Below, in pieces: positions 21,997 through 34,975 of a DNA stretch of 64,000 nt; position 1 is the stretch's first letter, and every line of letters starts with the position of its first letter. A model generated the notes under the pieces. That model made no database searches and was not told where the DNA came from. It saw nothing but the letters and a program-made list of their open reading frames with translations. A program made the position numbers and the translations under genes. Origin of the DNA: Gautieria morchelliformis. Lineage: Eukaryota; Basidiomycota; Agaricomycetes; Gomphales; Gomphaceae. The DNA is taken from positions 434,001 through 498,000 of the forward strand of contig WHVA01000015.1 in NCBI GenBank assembly GCA_015179125.1, written 5' to 3'.

Positions 21997-24072
21997 GTGA
22001 CCTTATTCTCATCCTCGTGAGACAGGTACCGTTGTGAGATCTGGCGAGTGGTAGTGATCGCTAAATTTCGACCCTATCAGATGAACGTGACTTGGTTGAT
22101 GAATCATGGTGTAGGGAAGGCACCTGTCTAGGAACATGTGAGATGTGCCGGTGACACCGGTGCGTAGACGACCTTTGCGAATAGACGAACTTGCGAGGGT
22201 CACCAGAGTCGGTCACCTGTAACACCGATCTATCGTTCGCGTACGCGTCTGGCACGCCGCGGCTTGTGCCAGGCAGTGCCACCGTTGAAATGACATCATC
22301 GTGAAATATCAAGATCCCCTTCGGCTTTCAACGTGATTGGTCAGTAACTAGTAAAGATTGGTCAGAGCGACTCACTAGGGGATATGAGCTTATTAATTGA
22401 CCGACTGAATGAACGCACACCAATCCCAATGATCAACATAACGACTATCCCGATCCATCCCATTGCAAGTATCCCAAAGCACGAACAGCTAGCAGGTCAT
22501 ACTTATCCTCGATGCGGACCTCATCACAAATTGACAGTGCGTATGAGATAAACACACGTACACCGTCCATTCAATTCTCTCCGGAGAACGCATGGTGGGT
22601 TCTAAATCGGCTCTTGTGCCCTGGTGAAGACAATCATATGATAACCTGATTCGGCAGGCGCGGCGCCGTCGAGCCGAGTTCTGCGGATCGGATGCTTGTT
22701 TGTTGCTTCGGCTTCCATTCAATCCTTGAGTTTGCATATGTAGCGTGCAGTTGGCGAGTGTTATACGATCTAACAAAGGAATCAGCCTGCCCTGCTCCTG
22801 CTGAGAGTTCGATGCGGAAATTGATTCGGACATCGTAAGCTACGCGCAAACCCTTTCACGATCCGTGATCCATTGCGACTGTAAAGTCAGACTTAGAACG
22901 CCGAATGTATTTCATTTCATCTCATTGCAACTGCTAGCGCCTTCATCCCATTCAAGGCAATGCTGTCAGGAAAATGGCTGGGTGATCAACTCAGGGATGC
23001 GATTGCAAATCTGAACTCTGAGTTTGCATGAGCTAGCGTCAGAATGACATACCAAGTTGAACATGCTTCTGTGCTTCTCCAACACCCTGGTGGCACCTTT
23101 CATCTCCAAGTTGATGGCCTCCATTTACAGGCGTGTTCTTGTGTATATTGGGAGACAAAGGGAACTACAAGATGGCTATAAACCTGGAAAACTTCAAATA
23201 GGTGGGGCAGTTCCTTTTGCACGTAGGCGTTCATATAGATGGTTAAAGGGTTACTCACAAGAGTATGGTTACTGCTATAGACAAGACGTCACAAAGGATA
23301 TCCTCTGCCAGCGCATTAGCCATCGTACCTGTCTCGGCTTTGCAAAGCATTTTACAGCAAGCCTTAACCAAGTACTACCCTACCATGTTGGAAGCTGCGA
23401 CCGGAGCTGTGTGATTATTGGACTCTATCTTCCTGCAATATTAATGATCCGTATCGCAATACGCAATATCGCGCGATATAGGCTCAGCAATTCTTACCAG
23501 AACCAGCATGACCCTAGCTATACCTTCTTGAATCAGATTCGGATGCGTGACTCAGTGTTTTTCTTCCACAGTTTTGTGGTGCCCCTTCGTTGCAGAGATG
23601 GCGGCCTCCATTCATGGCATTCTAGGTAGGCAAATAGGGTCACCACCCCATCGGACAGAGCGGAAGGGGGACGGAGCTCAAGTGACATAGAAATCGGGTC
23701 ACGGGGCCTAGACACAGCTCGGAACTAGACCGCGGGAGATGGGCACGATGGGTATTTTATTATCATCTCGCTAGGAATTTGTGTCCAGTAACGCCGAGGA
23801 TTAAACTTACACTTATCCTGATCGAAAATATCAAATCCTTTTTGGCGCCTTGACTCGGACAATTCAACCCTCCCAAGAGCCATAGCTGGGAGAGAAGACA
23901 GGAAACCGAGAAGAGGGTAGCAATGATCTGTATCATGCTTCGCGAACTTGAAATCATGATGCCGGTATATCTTCTTGGGAAGTCCCTGTTCGTCTGTCGG
24001 ATCTCAGCTAAGGATAACACGAGACTCGGATACACGTGACATAGTGACGCCATATTGCGTTAGTGCTTGATG

Positions 24073-25170
24073 TTTGGACTTCCGACGACGTTGTGGCGCA
24101 CGTCGTTTCCGAGTCCACGGCTGAGATTATAGTGCGTGTACTGTTTTTGAATGCTTTGGGATATGTGTATCCTGAGGTTGCGCCTTAGAGTGAGAGTGTA
24201 CAGTGTTTATTTCAAGTTCATCAGTTATGTTGTGTGCCTTCACCCACGGACTTATTCCTCCAGGCTCCTGACTCCATATTAATTTGGCATGCCCTACGTC
24301 AGAAGCTCATCTGCACGCGACCTAAATCGACACGACTCCTCACAACCCAGGCCACCCTTCATACATTCACTTTCTAAATAACCACCGAACGGTAGCTCAA
24401 CTCTGTAGACCGGACCGATGATTTGACTTTCACGTGTGCGACAGCTGCAGTTGGACATCTCAAATTAAGTCACGCGACTCTGTCTGACGCTGCTGCGCTG
24501 AGTGCCTTGAGTCGTGGCGAAACAAGAATCCATATCATAATCAATATATCGCAGGATAGCTTTACGTACACAAAATCTTTCAGGGCTCTCAACGACACTG
24601 ACAGGCGCGAGATCAACCGAGAAATATGGTGATCTGGCAGAAAATCAATAACGCGCTTGCGAGACCATTTGGTTTTCCGACGACGTGGTGGCGCATGCTG
24701 TTTCCGAGCCCGTGGCGCCCTCTGGCATGATCCAGGAGTGAAAGCGGCCTGCCCCTGAAAGACACGCTTAGGATTCCTCAGAATGAAGGTGCACTTCTCA
24801 CTAGCTCCGCGCACATAAGTACCCTTGTTCCTGAAAGCCTGACTCTCGATTCTTTGCCAGCAGAGTGTTCCCATTCCTACCCCAATACACTAGCAGCCCA
24901 ACACTGCCCTATTTCTCGCAAAATCACATAGCCGGATCTCGTGCTTTATCACGCACTGTACAGCCTGGTGGCACTGCACCTCTCTAATTCATCACACTGT
25001 ATAATCCATACGGACCCAAATCACTCCGGGATACCCATTAGTACTGTGGCAAGTTATCTGTGTATCTTATTTCAAGCCGCCGGCGAGATACCCGTACTCA
25101 TATCATGATGAACCCACATGATATTTGGTTTTCCGACGCCATGGTGGCGCAAGTCGTTTCCGAGTCGATG
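24073..25170. repeat. Three dispersed copies of a motif of about 48 bp
   Basis: Copies start at 24073, 24668 and 25124. Each reads TTTGG-A/T-TTCCGACG, then GTGGCGCA, then GTCGTTTCCGAGTC or a close variant. A weaker relative is at about 25475-25525. The spacing is uneven (595 and 456 bp), so this is not a simple tandem array. Function unknown. Confidence 0.65.
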
Positions 25171-25619
25171 GTGCGATAGACCCGTGTTTCCTTCAGGAGG
25201 GATTTGCATGTTATCCTGAACCTGAGCCTGGTGACGACAAGGTCCCATGAGCATTCCTAATTAGGTAAGCCCCCTCACTGGTTCTGACCCCTTCCTTAGC
25301 AAAGACTATTAACCAGGTGGACTGCAGAAAAGAGATAAAACTAGCCGCTTTTTTCATGAGCCGGTCAGCCATTGCCCCCGTAGTTGATTACCAACACGCT
25401 GCCAGTGGCAGCGGAATGCCTTAGTCATCGTCAGTAAATCACGTGTTACCTAACATCGTGATGCTGCGCCTGCGCATTCTCGGAATCCATCGTGGCGTCC
25501 TCAGGCTGTTATTCCGAGTCGGACGGCTCGATGACCTCCAAATGATTGCACTGGCAAGATGACCAGACGACCGAGATTACAAGGGAATTTATCCATAAGA
25601 CTACTATATCGGGACCTTG

Positions 25620-25662
25620 CGTACATGCAGATATCGATATCCCTGGGATATCTGCATGTACG
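25620..25662. repeat. Perfect 16-bp inverted repeat (hairpin)
   Basis: CGTACATGCAGATATC (25620-25635) and its exact complement (25647-25662) are separated by 11 nt. No gene or terminator context could be assigned. Confidence 0.9.
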
Positions 25663-25829
25663 AGCCGCCCTATGAATCATGGTCTATAACCCAATCCAAC
25701 TGCGATAATGCTCAACGCTCAAGCCAGTCTGCGACACCATCGTGGCGCCTACCCGCCCGAGGCTGCGGCTACCTACCGGTCGGAGGATACGGCAAAAGGC
25801 AAAAACCGGGGCTAGCATAGCCGCCACGT

Positions 25830-25870
25830 ACGTACTGCGTTGTGTGTCTTGCACACACAACGTAGTACGT
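25830..25870. repeat. 18-bp inverted repeat (hairpin) with one mismatch
   Basis: Arms are 25830-25847 and 25853-25870 with a 5-nt loop CTTGC; the stem centre is GTTGTGTGT/ACACACAAC. A TATATATATA stretch follows at about 25886. Confidence 0.9.
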
Positions 25871-26385
25871 GAGAACTTTGGCCCATATATATATATAAAG
25901 CCGCCTATTCAGTGCGCCCGTCGGTTGTACACACTCGGGCGTTTTAAAGCTTAAAGATTAAACGAGTGTGCGAGGCATATATCCATTTGGGGCCACGTTA
26001 GGCGCCAATGAATACGGCGAAATCGGAAAACGGAACGGAATCGGAGCGACGGAACCATCTAGATTCTAGACGCGCGGATATTTGGCCTTGATGACGTGGT
26101 GATGTAATTAAACTCGTAAGTTTCTTTTTGTTTGCTCCTTGTATCTTCGCGTCCGATCTAGTGCGCGCCTTGTCTATTCCTAAGCGTGGGAACGTCATTT
26201 CGAGGTCTCTATAATGTTAGCGTTATGATCATCGCTGAACTACTATTTATGTAAGATTCACTGGGGTGTTAGACTGACCAAAGGCAGCACATATACATAC
26301 CCCTTGGTTCAGTGCTTGTAAACTCATAGAAAGTCATCACAAGCTAGTAACAAATGAAATTTGTTTATTGTTTGTACAAGCCTTG

Positions 26386-26505
26386 TGTAAGGGCAACCCT
26401 TGTGTGTTGCAGAGATTACACAGTCATGCAAGCTGACAGAGGGGAAATCCGAAGTATATACATAAATAATGGGAATGTCAGGGCCAACACTTAGTAGGTA
26501 TACTA
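26386..26505 (-). repeat. Diverged LTR fragment related to Gypsy-A
   Basis: Starts TGTAAGGGCAACCC and keeps TGACAGAGGGGAAATCC and a short block resembling CAACACTTGG-CACC, in the same order as the solo LTR at 27033. It is much shorter and more diverged, so it is an older or internally deleted relative. No target duplication identified. Confidence 0.5.
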
Positions 26506-27032
26506 TTTTGAAGTTTGTCTGGTGTGGATCATTTGGTATGTTGTTGGTTTTTTCATAATCATCAATCGTACAGTGGGAATGTGAGTACTGTTATGAAGTC
26601 TGAGAGCATGCCTAGCTAAGTATTCCATGATTACACTCATAAAGAGATGCAATAATTTGGTGCTACCACACCATGCATGTATCCTCTCCTTCAGTCCACG
26701 TTCCCTCTTTCCCTCATTCTTGCCAACACTCATCCAAGTCTTGGCCCCATTTCCTTTCTCTACATCTTTTGATCCACTTGATTTAGTGTGTTTACATGTA
26801 GGTTTGCTTTTCTGATCATTCCCTGACTCAACTCCACCTGGGGCATCCATCCCCACATATATGCAGTCCTCACCATTCCAATTCTATCCCTGTTTTCCCT
26901 ACTGGGACATCCATGTGTTGCTTTGGGAACATGGCACTCACTTAACACACTTGGCTCAGCCCACTACCTTGGAACCACTCCAGAATAGTGCTAAAGCTGA
27001 AGGCTCAGGAACTCAGCCTAGTCCTTGGGATG

Positions 27033-27522
27033 TGTAAGGGCAACCCTGGCTGGTCGTGGAGGTCACACTACCACACAACTGACAAGGGGAAATCCAAAGT
27101 ATGTATAAATGAACAGAGCATACAAGAGAGGGGATTCTCACCTGACAAGGGGAAATCCAAAGAGAAAAGCCTAAGGACCCCCAATGTCAGCGAGCCCGTA
27201 TTATACTACGCTGCGCAGCCAGGGACAACACTTGGCACCCGCCATCAATCCTGCATCTCCCTGACCTCCCTGACCCTTGATCGGCCCTTGATGCCACCTA
27301 TTATGCGAGTCACTTGATTTCCGACACTGTTCCAAGAGCGGAAGTCGGAAATTGGAGTGGAACTGGCAAATCGAACAGAGCTGGTGGAAGTTCTCCCAGA
27401 AGCGGAATCATTTCCAAAAGCGGAGGCGGAGATGGAATCGGAACCGGAACCGGAGTTGGAAATGGAGTCGGAACTGGGTGTGGTGTCGGAACTGGAAATG
27501 GAAAACAGGGTGTCCCCTGACA
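27033..27522 (-). repeat. Solo LTR of the Gypsy-A family (490 bp), inverted
   Basis: Reverse complement of the 57034-57523 LTR, flanked by a perfect duplication GGATG (27028-27032 and 27523-27527). Reading frames across it are the low-complexity TTCCGA-type repeat of the LTR, not genes. Confidence 0.95.
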
Positions 27523-28781
27523 GGATGTGCTCAGGTTGGATCTGGACCTCAGGTCAGGACTGAAGCCAAGACTGTAAATAGACTCAGTAGGGGTTTCACC
27601 TGACATGCAGGTTCCAAGGGATGTTCTTGCCATTCACTCTTTGCTAGTTCACTTCTCCGTCATTTCATATTCATATCAGCAGACATTTCTATTGTGTATG
27701 TTTCTTCTATTATGTATCTTGACTGCATACCCTTGTATTGTCCCAATCCACCATGGCCTCTTGCTGATAATTCACATTGCCCACATATAAGTAGCTTGCA
27801 TTTGCATGTATATTCCCTAGTTCAATTACCCTATGTCTACCTTGTGCATCATTATCCTGAACCTCCCCTTCTAGACTGCTACCTCTCAGAAAGGACTAGC
27901 ACATCACTTGTGAGCCTTCACCTCTTGTTTTTCACCACTTTGCCATTCATGCCCCCATCCAGCTGTCGGTGGAGGTCTCCAAAGGAGAGCCTTTGCCAAC
28001 CAAAGGGTCCAATGGCCTTTCCACATAGCCCCATTACATCATTGAGTAACATGAGCCACCTGCTTCGACTGTAGAGTAGGGTGCTTTACTTACACCTTGT
28101 ACATCTTTACAGGTGTGGTGCCATTCGCTGAATGCCATCCTTTACTGCACAAGGCATTTGGGTACTTGCTGTGTTCGCATCTCTGTGATTCGCTGCCATA
28201 CAATACTAAACACCCAAAACCAATATTGACAATGATCCAGAAGCCCTCAGAAGATCCAACCTGACCTAGCATTTAACACACTCAAATATCTGAACCACTC
28301 TTGTAATGTACATTTTTATGGGTGCATGCAAAAGTATGATTCACAGCATGATGTGTTATCTTCTTGCTCCACACTGAATTCTGCTCCTTGCACCCACCCT
28401 CTACCCAAGTCCCAACCCTTCACCGACTATCTTCCCCTTCCCATTCAAACCCTTTCTTTGCATCACCAGTACATCCTTGTGTCAACCTCAGGCTTTAATT
28501 AGGTTGTACGTGTCATCGCGCCACCTCTCTTCGTTATGCCTTCAGACCCCTTGCTATCTGCTTAGAAGACAGAAATACACACATGTGATGAACAGTATGA
28601 GGCACTACTCCAGGGAGCGTCATATGGATAAGTAACTGGCAGACAATATGGCGTACGGCGTAAAGAAAACAAGGTGGGGTAGCCGGGCAGTAAGGGATAC
28701 TCGAAATCAGGTGTTCCGGGATTAGCGACAGAGCATCGCGATCGGCTAGGGACGCTAGTGTATTTGATTTGCTATATGTCT
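27523..28781. other. No gene recognised
   Basis: Flank between the solo LTR and the giant inverted repeat. Short frames only; nothing with a supported domain. Confidence 0.5.
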
Positions 28782-30764
28782 TTGTTTAGCAGAGTCGTCA
28801 TTAATCTCCCTCTACATCGCACCACTCCGGGTCCCCACGCATTCCCTCCCGCCACTACCTGGTTGATACTGCTCGGATAGCCGCCAGACGCCCGCGGTAT
28901 CAAATGTATACAGCCCGCTGTAAAATACACGTCCAGCCCGTTGTAAATACGTGTGTAGCCAGGCTGTATATACAAATATATGGTTCACGTGCACCGTACG
29001 CCCTCTGCACCTACTGCACGTACGGTGCACTCAAACCATACGCCCTCCCCACGTGCGGTTCACGTCCACCGTCCCGCCGTATGCACCTACGGTGGACAGG
29101 CACCGTACGCCCTGCCGACTGCCGATGTACAGCGCACTTGAACCGTACGCCCCCTCGCCGCCGTATGCACGTACGGTGCCCGCGCACCGTCCTGCCGTAT
29201 GTATGTACGGTTCGCGTGCACCGTCCGCAGTACGCACGTACGATGCACAGGAACCGACCGCCCCCTGCACGTACCGTTCACGTGCACCGACCGCCGTATG
29301 CATGTACGGTGCACAGGCACCGTGCGCCCTCCCGACATACTGTGCACTCGAACCGTACGCCATCTCCACGTATGGTGCACGTCCACCATCCAGCCGCATG
29401 GACGTACGGTTCGCATGCACCGACCGCCCCCTGTGCATGCACGTACGGTTCACATCCACCGTCCGCCATCTCCACGTACGGTGCACGTCCACCATCCCAC
29501 CGCATGCACGTACGGTTCGTGTGCACTGTCCGCTGTACGCACGTACGGTGCACATGCACCGTCCCGCCGCATGCACGTACGGTTCACATCCACCGTCCGC
29601 CATCTCCACGTACGGTGCACGTGCACCATCCCGCCGCATGCATGTACGGTTCGTGTGCACCGTCCCAGCGCATGCACGTACGGTTCACATCCACCGTCCG
29701 CCATCTCCACGTACGGTTCGTGTGCACCGTCCGCTGTACGCACGTACGGTGCACGGGCACCATCCCGCCGCATGCACGTACGGTTCGCGTGCACCATCTG
29801 CTGTACGCACGTGGACGGTGAACAGGAACCGCACCCACGGATGGTGCACAGGAGCCGTACACGGTGAATGCACGTACGGCTTACATGCACCGTCCGCCCT
29901 CTGCATGTCCGGTTCACGTGCACGTGCGCCACCAGCCATCTCTGCGCGAAATTTGGTCGTTCAGGATGAGGTCACCAAAAGCTGGAGTATAGCATGCACC
30001 ATCCTCTCCATTCACGGATGGTGAAGGGTGTACAGCAACCGTAAGCCCTCTTCCCGGACGGTTCACGTGGACGGTCCGCCCTCTGCACGTCCGGCGCACA
30101 GGAACCGTACACCGTCGTCGCCACGTACGGTTCACGTGCGCCACAAGCCGTCTCTGCGGGTAATTCAGTCACTCAGCATGAGGTCTCCAAAAGGTGGAGT
30201 ATAGTACGCACCATCCTTTCCACTCTCGACTGCTGAAGGGTGCACAATATATGGTGCTACTCCACAGCTGTCATCCATGTCTCTCAAGTGAGTTGGCCCT
30301 CACATCCAGCCGGATGGCCGTGAAAGTCGTCGTGGGAGAAGCAACAAGCATGCAACCGCGCGTCGTGGGCACCTCACGTGACGAGTATGCAACGCGCGTT
30401 GCGGGCATGTCACGTGACAACATGGAGAACCAAGCAACAATGCCTGCAACGGGTCGCGGGCACGTCACTTGAATACATACAGACTGATCCAACTGGTCAT
30501 AAACTGCCACTCCAAATAATCTCCCCATGACTCCTGATTCATAAGGAAAGAAAGACCCTGGTGCAGGTTACAACATTCTGCATGCAGGCATTCAGATTGT
30601 AAGGAATGAGAGAACTGGGTGGCAGGTTCACATGGATAAAATAGGGCAGTATAGGGGTGCTGTTCTCCTATGGCTTGTACATAAACACTATTACATGCTA
30701 GCTGAGATGGCCATTCTTTGTCTTTTCAGGCAGTTCCATACGGAAATGAAGACATGGGTGTATA
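28782..30764 (+). repeat. Left arm of the giant inverted repeat
   Basis: Matches the complement of 33370-35666. Outer part: unique sequence; middle: array of roughly 33-bp palindromic units (28984-29936); inner part: unique sequence with CATCC-type inverted motifs, ending at GGGTGTATA. Confidence 0.85.
28984..29936. repeat. Array of about 33-bp palindromic units (left arm)
   Basis: Units such as GCACGTACGGT-KCACGTGCACCGTCCGCC recur at a period of 33 bp or a multiple, and many contain the palindrome ACGGTGCACGTGCACCGT or a one-base variant. Because the period is divisible by three and the unit has no stop codon, long reading frames appear in all six frames (11-residue periods such as RTVHVHRPPSA). 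These are not genes. CACGTG, an E-box core, occurs in many units. Confidence 0.85.
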
Positions 30765-31740
30765 CGGCGTAACGATAGCATGTGATTGGGACATGTAGCT
30801 GACAAACTTATGGATGCAGTGCAATCCACTATTGCCACACTCTACAGCACTTGTGTTGATCTGGGCAAGCCGTGGATCCAGGGTGGCATAAGTTGAAAAA
30901 AAGGATGCGGGTGAACATTTGGTGTGCCCCCGGGCATGAAAGTCATCAACCGCGAACAATGTGTCTGCAAAAAATTCAGGTTTGAGCAGTACTAGAAAAT
31001 GTTAGTAATCCGGACGATGGCATCGCTGAGGCAGAGCCGGCACATACTTAGCTGGAAGTTCGAGAACGCTCTCAACTCCGGGTTGCTGGTGCACTGGCAT
31101 TGCATCGGCACAGCAGCTCGAAGATATTAGTAATGTAACGGACATCATATTTTGTATATAAAGGCAGACGATCTCAAGTAGATCGTGATATAACAGTTTT
31201 ATTATTACTCCTTTGTTCCACAGAAAAGCCCCGCTGGAATAAGAGTGATGTGGATACCACAGACACCTGGTGGATCACGTGACAAGTGCATAATCGGCGG
31301 GACCTTCAGTGACCATGGATACCTGCCTGTCAGGTTATTCCTCACACGCCTACCTATGGTATTGATTGGCATAGCAGACATCACACTCATGCACCACATT
31401 GATCTACAGTATCACCTTATTGCGCAGGAACTGTAAGTACCACATACGGTGGACAGTGCACCTCGCCGTACACGCAGAGGTCGGACGGTCCCTGTGCACC
31501 ATATGTTTACGGGTGTGTATGTGTGTCCTGGGGTGCTTGGGATGAACTTGGATAGGCTTGGATAGGTGTGCATGTGTGCCTCAGCTCGGATTGGACTTGG
31601 ATATAGAAAGTGAGTGGAGAGATATTGAAATAGTTGTGAAATAGTTATAGAGGGTGTTATGAGTCATTAGGCACATGCCTGAAGTCATGAAATAGATCAA
31701 GTGAAAATTACATCCGTGGCTGTTAAACCTGTCCTCATGA

Positions 31741-32035
31741 CACTTTCATTCCTTACAAAAATGAATCTACACTTTACAGACATGTGTTGCAACCCAAACC
31801 AGGTTCTTTCATTCCTTACCAAAATAAATACACACATTCAGACACTGGTCAGATGAATACATGCATGCAGACATGTGTCGGAACCAGAACCAGGGTCTTT
31901 CATTCCTTACCAAAATGAAAACACACATGCAGACACTGCTCAGAACCCAAACCAGGTTCTTTGATTCCTTACAAACTGATTACACACTTTGAGACATGTG
32001 TCACAACCAGAACTAGGTTCTTTCATTCCTTCACC
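31741..32035 (+). repeat. Tandem repeat of about 61 bp, four to five units
   Basis: Units begin TTCTTTCATTCCTTACC-AAAATGAA, continue ACACACATGCAGACA, and end GAACCAGAACCAGG. A related single unit lies in both arms (about 30540-30600 and 33520-33590). The array lies just upstream of the KDZ-like coding relic. Confidence 0.8.
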
Positions 32036-32059
32036 TGGGAATAGGCAAAACTTAATTAT

Positions 32060-33243
32060 ACTTCTTAATTACACTCCCAGCGTCTTCCTGGCTACATATC
32101 CCGGCTTGAGGTGCAGGCCTGCCCTGCCTGCCCACCGCAAGCCCGGCACCATATTGGGCCTGATGCTCGGGACCTTGGCCTCTTCAACTTCAACAACCGC
32201 ATCCTTGTCAGTCACGACCTCCTTGATGAGTATACGAGTGCCTACACCCTGTCAGAGATGCCGTTTACAGCGTGGACCCAAGGCGTATCCCGCCGTTACA
32301 CCACATACGGGTCTCCGCATCCGTTCATGTCTGATGACACATTTCGCAGTGTTTGGTTCACCTTTGTGTCCCTGCAGGACTACTCGTGCCCAGGCGACTG
32401 CCCTCTCTGTGGTCCTTCGCCAGCACACACCATATGGGATGGTGTCACCCTCGCCTTCCATCAAAAGCACCTGCTGCCATCCCTCACTCCCCCAACGCTT
32501 AGCCTACCTGATACCATCTCACGCGCTGAGGTGCGACACCTTTCACACCAGCAGTGTATACCAGAGAAGTGAGTCCGCAGTGCCCTGAGGCGGTTCATTG
32601 AACTCCGAGGGGGCATGCAGTCTCCCCTGGCCGATGCGCACTCGGCCCCCCCTGGTTTGGGCCCATGTGCTCTGGAACACGTGCACCTCAATGAAACCCT
32701 TGCAGACTCACTGCCCGTGATTGAATCAGGGCTTGCAGAACTGAGTCCTGCACTTGGGGCCCTGTTCCATGTCGGCTTTGGGGTCGGCGGGCCAGAAGTG
32801 CACCCCAGGCCCAAACCGGCCAATGTGGCCTTCACCAATGTGCTTCGCATTACAGTGTTCTTCACACAGGGATGGCTTACCCTCCCCCACCTGTTCATGT
32901 CTTCTTCTTCCTGGGGCTCATATGTCTGCCCCAGATTTGCGCCGAGGAATCTGTGCTCCAAGTCGTAACCCGGCCTGCTCAGGCAGACCTCCTTCGCTTC
33001 ATCACCTCACCTAATGAAACCACACGCACCCAATTGGTATCAGTGCCATGTGTCTACTATCTTGTTGAGCATTATGCCATGCATCATGACCCATACCCAC
33101 TGGCAGTCATTGATGTCATCAAATGGCTCCTGGGCCGAGCCCGTCAGATACTTGACTGCCTGCTTGAATGCGGCTCGAGCCTGTCAGATGTAGCGTGGGG
33201 GACCATGCCCGCAGATTGGCAGGAGGTGTGTTCACCACACTGA
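32060..33243 (+). pseudogene. Relic of a KDZ-associated cysteine-cluster protein
   Basis: A plus-strand frame from about 32111 includes CPACPPQARHHIGPDARDLG, LLDEYTSAYTLSEMPF and, near 32395-32450, CPLCGPSPAHTIWDGVTLAF. Large Agaricomycete proteins linked to Kyakuja-Dileera-Zisupton transposons have, to my memory, similar blocks (C-x2-C near the start, then C-P-x-C-G-P-x-P...DG). An in-frame TGA sits at 32570-32572 and a frameshift near 32900 separates a last block with VPCVYYLVEH. The transposase core itself was not recognised, so the family call rests on this resemblance. Not functional. Confidence 0.45.
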
Positions 33244-34199
33244 CCCATTGGTGCTTCAATCCTGACCAGATCTCATGCTCATGCAGACTGGGTGTTTTTA
33301 CACACAACCGCCCATCTGCATCCGCCCCTCATATCCAGGTTTGCCCCATGACGCCAAATCTGAACCACATATACACCCATGTCTTCATTTCTGTATGGAA
33401 CCGTCTGAAAAGACAAAGAATGGCCATCTCAGCTAGCATGTAATAGTGTTTATGTACAAGCCATAGGAGAACAGCACCCCTATACTGCCTTATTGCATCC
33501 ATGTGAACCTGCCACAGTTCTCTCATTCCTTACAATCTGAATGCCTGCATGCAGAATGTTGTAACCTGAACCAGGGCCTTTCTTTCATTATGAATCAGGA
33601 GTCATAGGGAGATTATTTGGAGTGGCAGTTTATGACCAGTTGGATCAGTCTGTATTTATTCAAGTGACGTGCCCGCGACCCGTTGCAGGCATTGTTGCTT
33701 GGTTCTCCATGGTGTCACGTGACATGCCCACGACGTTGCATACTCGTCACGTGAGGTGCCCACGACGCGCGGTTGCATGCTTGTTGCTTCTCCCACGACA
33801 ACTTTCACCGCCATCCGGCTGGATGTGAGGCCAAGCTCGGCCAACTCACTTGAGAGACATGGATGACAGCTGTGGAGTAGCGCCATATGTTGTGCACCCT
33901 TCAGCAGTCGAGAGTGGAAAGGATGGTGTGTACTATACTCCACCTTTTGGAGACCTCATGCTGAGCGACTGAATTACCCGCAGAGACGGCTTGTGGCGCA
34001 CGTGAACCGTACGTGGCGACGACGGTGTACGGTTCCTGTGTGCCGGACGTGCAGAGGGCGGACCGTCCACGTGAACCGTCCGGGAAGAGGGCTTACGGTT
34101 GCTGTACACCCTTCACCATCCGTGAATGGAGAGGATGGTACCTGCTATACTCCATCTTTTGCTGATCTCGTCCTGAACGACCAAATTTCGCGCAGAGAC

Positions 34200-34975
34200 G
34201 GCTACTGGCGCACGTGCACGTGAACCGGACATGCAGAGGGCGGACGGTGCATGTGAGCCGTACGTGCATTCACCGTGCACGGCTCCTGTGCACCGTCCGT
34301 GGGTGCGGTTCCTGTTCACCGTCCACGTGCGTACAGCGGATGGTGCACGCGAACCGTACGTGCATGCGGCGGGATGGTGCCCGTGCACCGTACGTGCGTA
34401 CAGCGGACGGTGCACACGAACCGTACGTGGAGATGGCGGACGGTGGATGTGAACCGTACGTGCATGCGCTGGGACGGTGCACACGAACCGTACATGCATG
34501 CGGCGGGATGGTGCACGTGCACCGTACGTGGAGATGGCGGACGGTGGATGTGAACCGTACGTGCATGCGGCGGGACGGTGCATGTGCACCGTACGTGCGT
34601 ACAGCGGACAGTGCACACGAACCGTACGTGCATGCGGTGGGATGGTGGACGTGCACCGTACGTGGAGATGGCGGACGGTGGATGTGAACCGTACGTGCAT
34701 GCACAGGGGGCGGTCGGTTCCCGTGCCCCGTTCGTGCGTGCGGTTCCCGTGCATCGTACGTGCGTACTGCGGACGGTGGACGCGAACCGTACTTGCATAC
34801 GGCAGGACGGTGGACGTGAACCGCACGTGGAGAGTGGAGAGGGCGTATGGTTTGAGCGCACCGTACGTCGGGAGGGTGCACGGTGCGCGTGCACCGTGCT
34901 TGCATACAGGGGGACGGTGCACGTGTACCGCACGTGCAGTAGGTGCAGAGGGCGTACGGTGCACGTGAACCATAT
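34200..34975. repeat. Array of about 33-bp palindromic units (right arm)
   Basis: Inverted counterpart of 28984-29936, about 180 bp shorter. It again yields open frames in all six frames without coding signal. Confidence 0.85.

Larger units (their letters stand above)
21997..26385. other. Region without a recognisable gene
   Basis: Several frames of 60-190 codons exist (the longest plus-strand one is near 23057-23629), but none shows a domain, codon pattern or splice context that I can support. The region holds a short dispersed motif (24073, 24668, 25124) and two long hairpins (25620-25662 and 25830-25870). Confidence 0.5.

Noticed and set aside
23057..23629. 190-residue plus-strand reading frame
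   Set aside because: No domain, no plausible splice context and no sign of coding composition; not supported as a gene.
28984..29936. CRISPR-like array of repeats and spacers
   Set aside because: The host is a eukaryote, units abut without unique spacers, and the unit is palindromic throughout.
28951..30024. Long plus- and minus-strand reading frames of 100-350 codons in the left arm, and their mirror at 34113-35044
   Set aside because: They are by-products of a stop-free repeat with a period of 33 bp; all six frames are open and the peptides are periodic.
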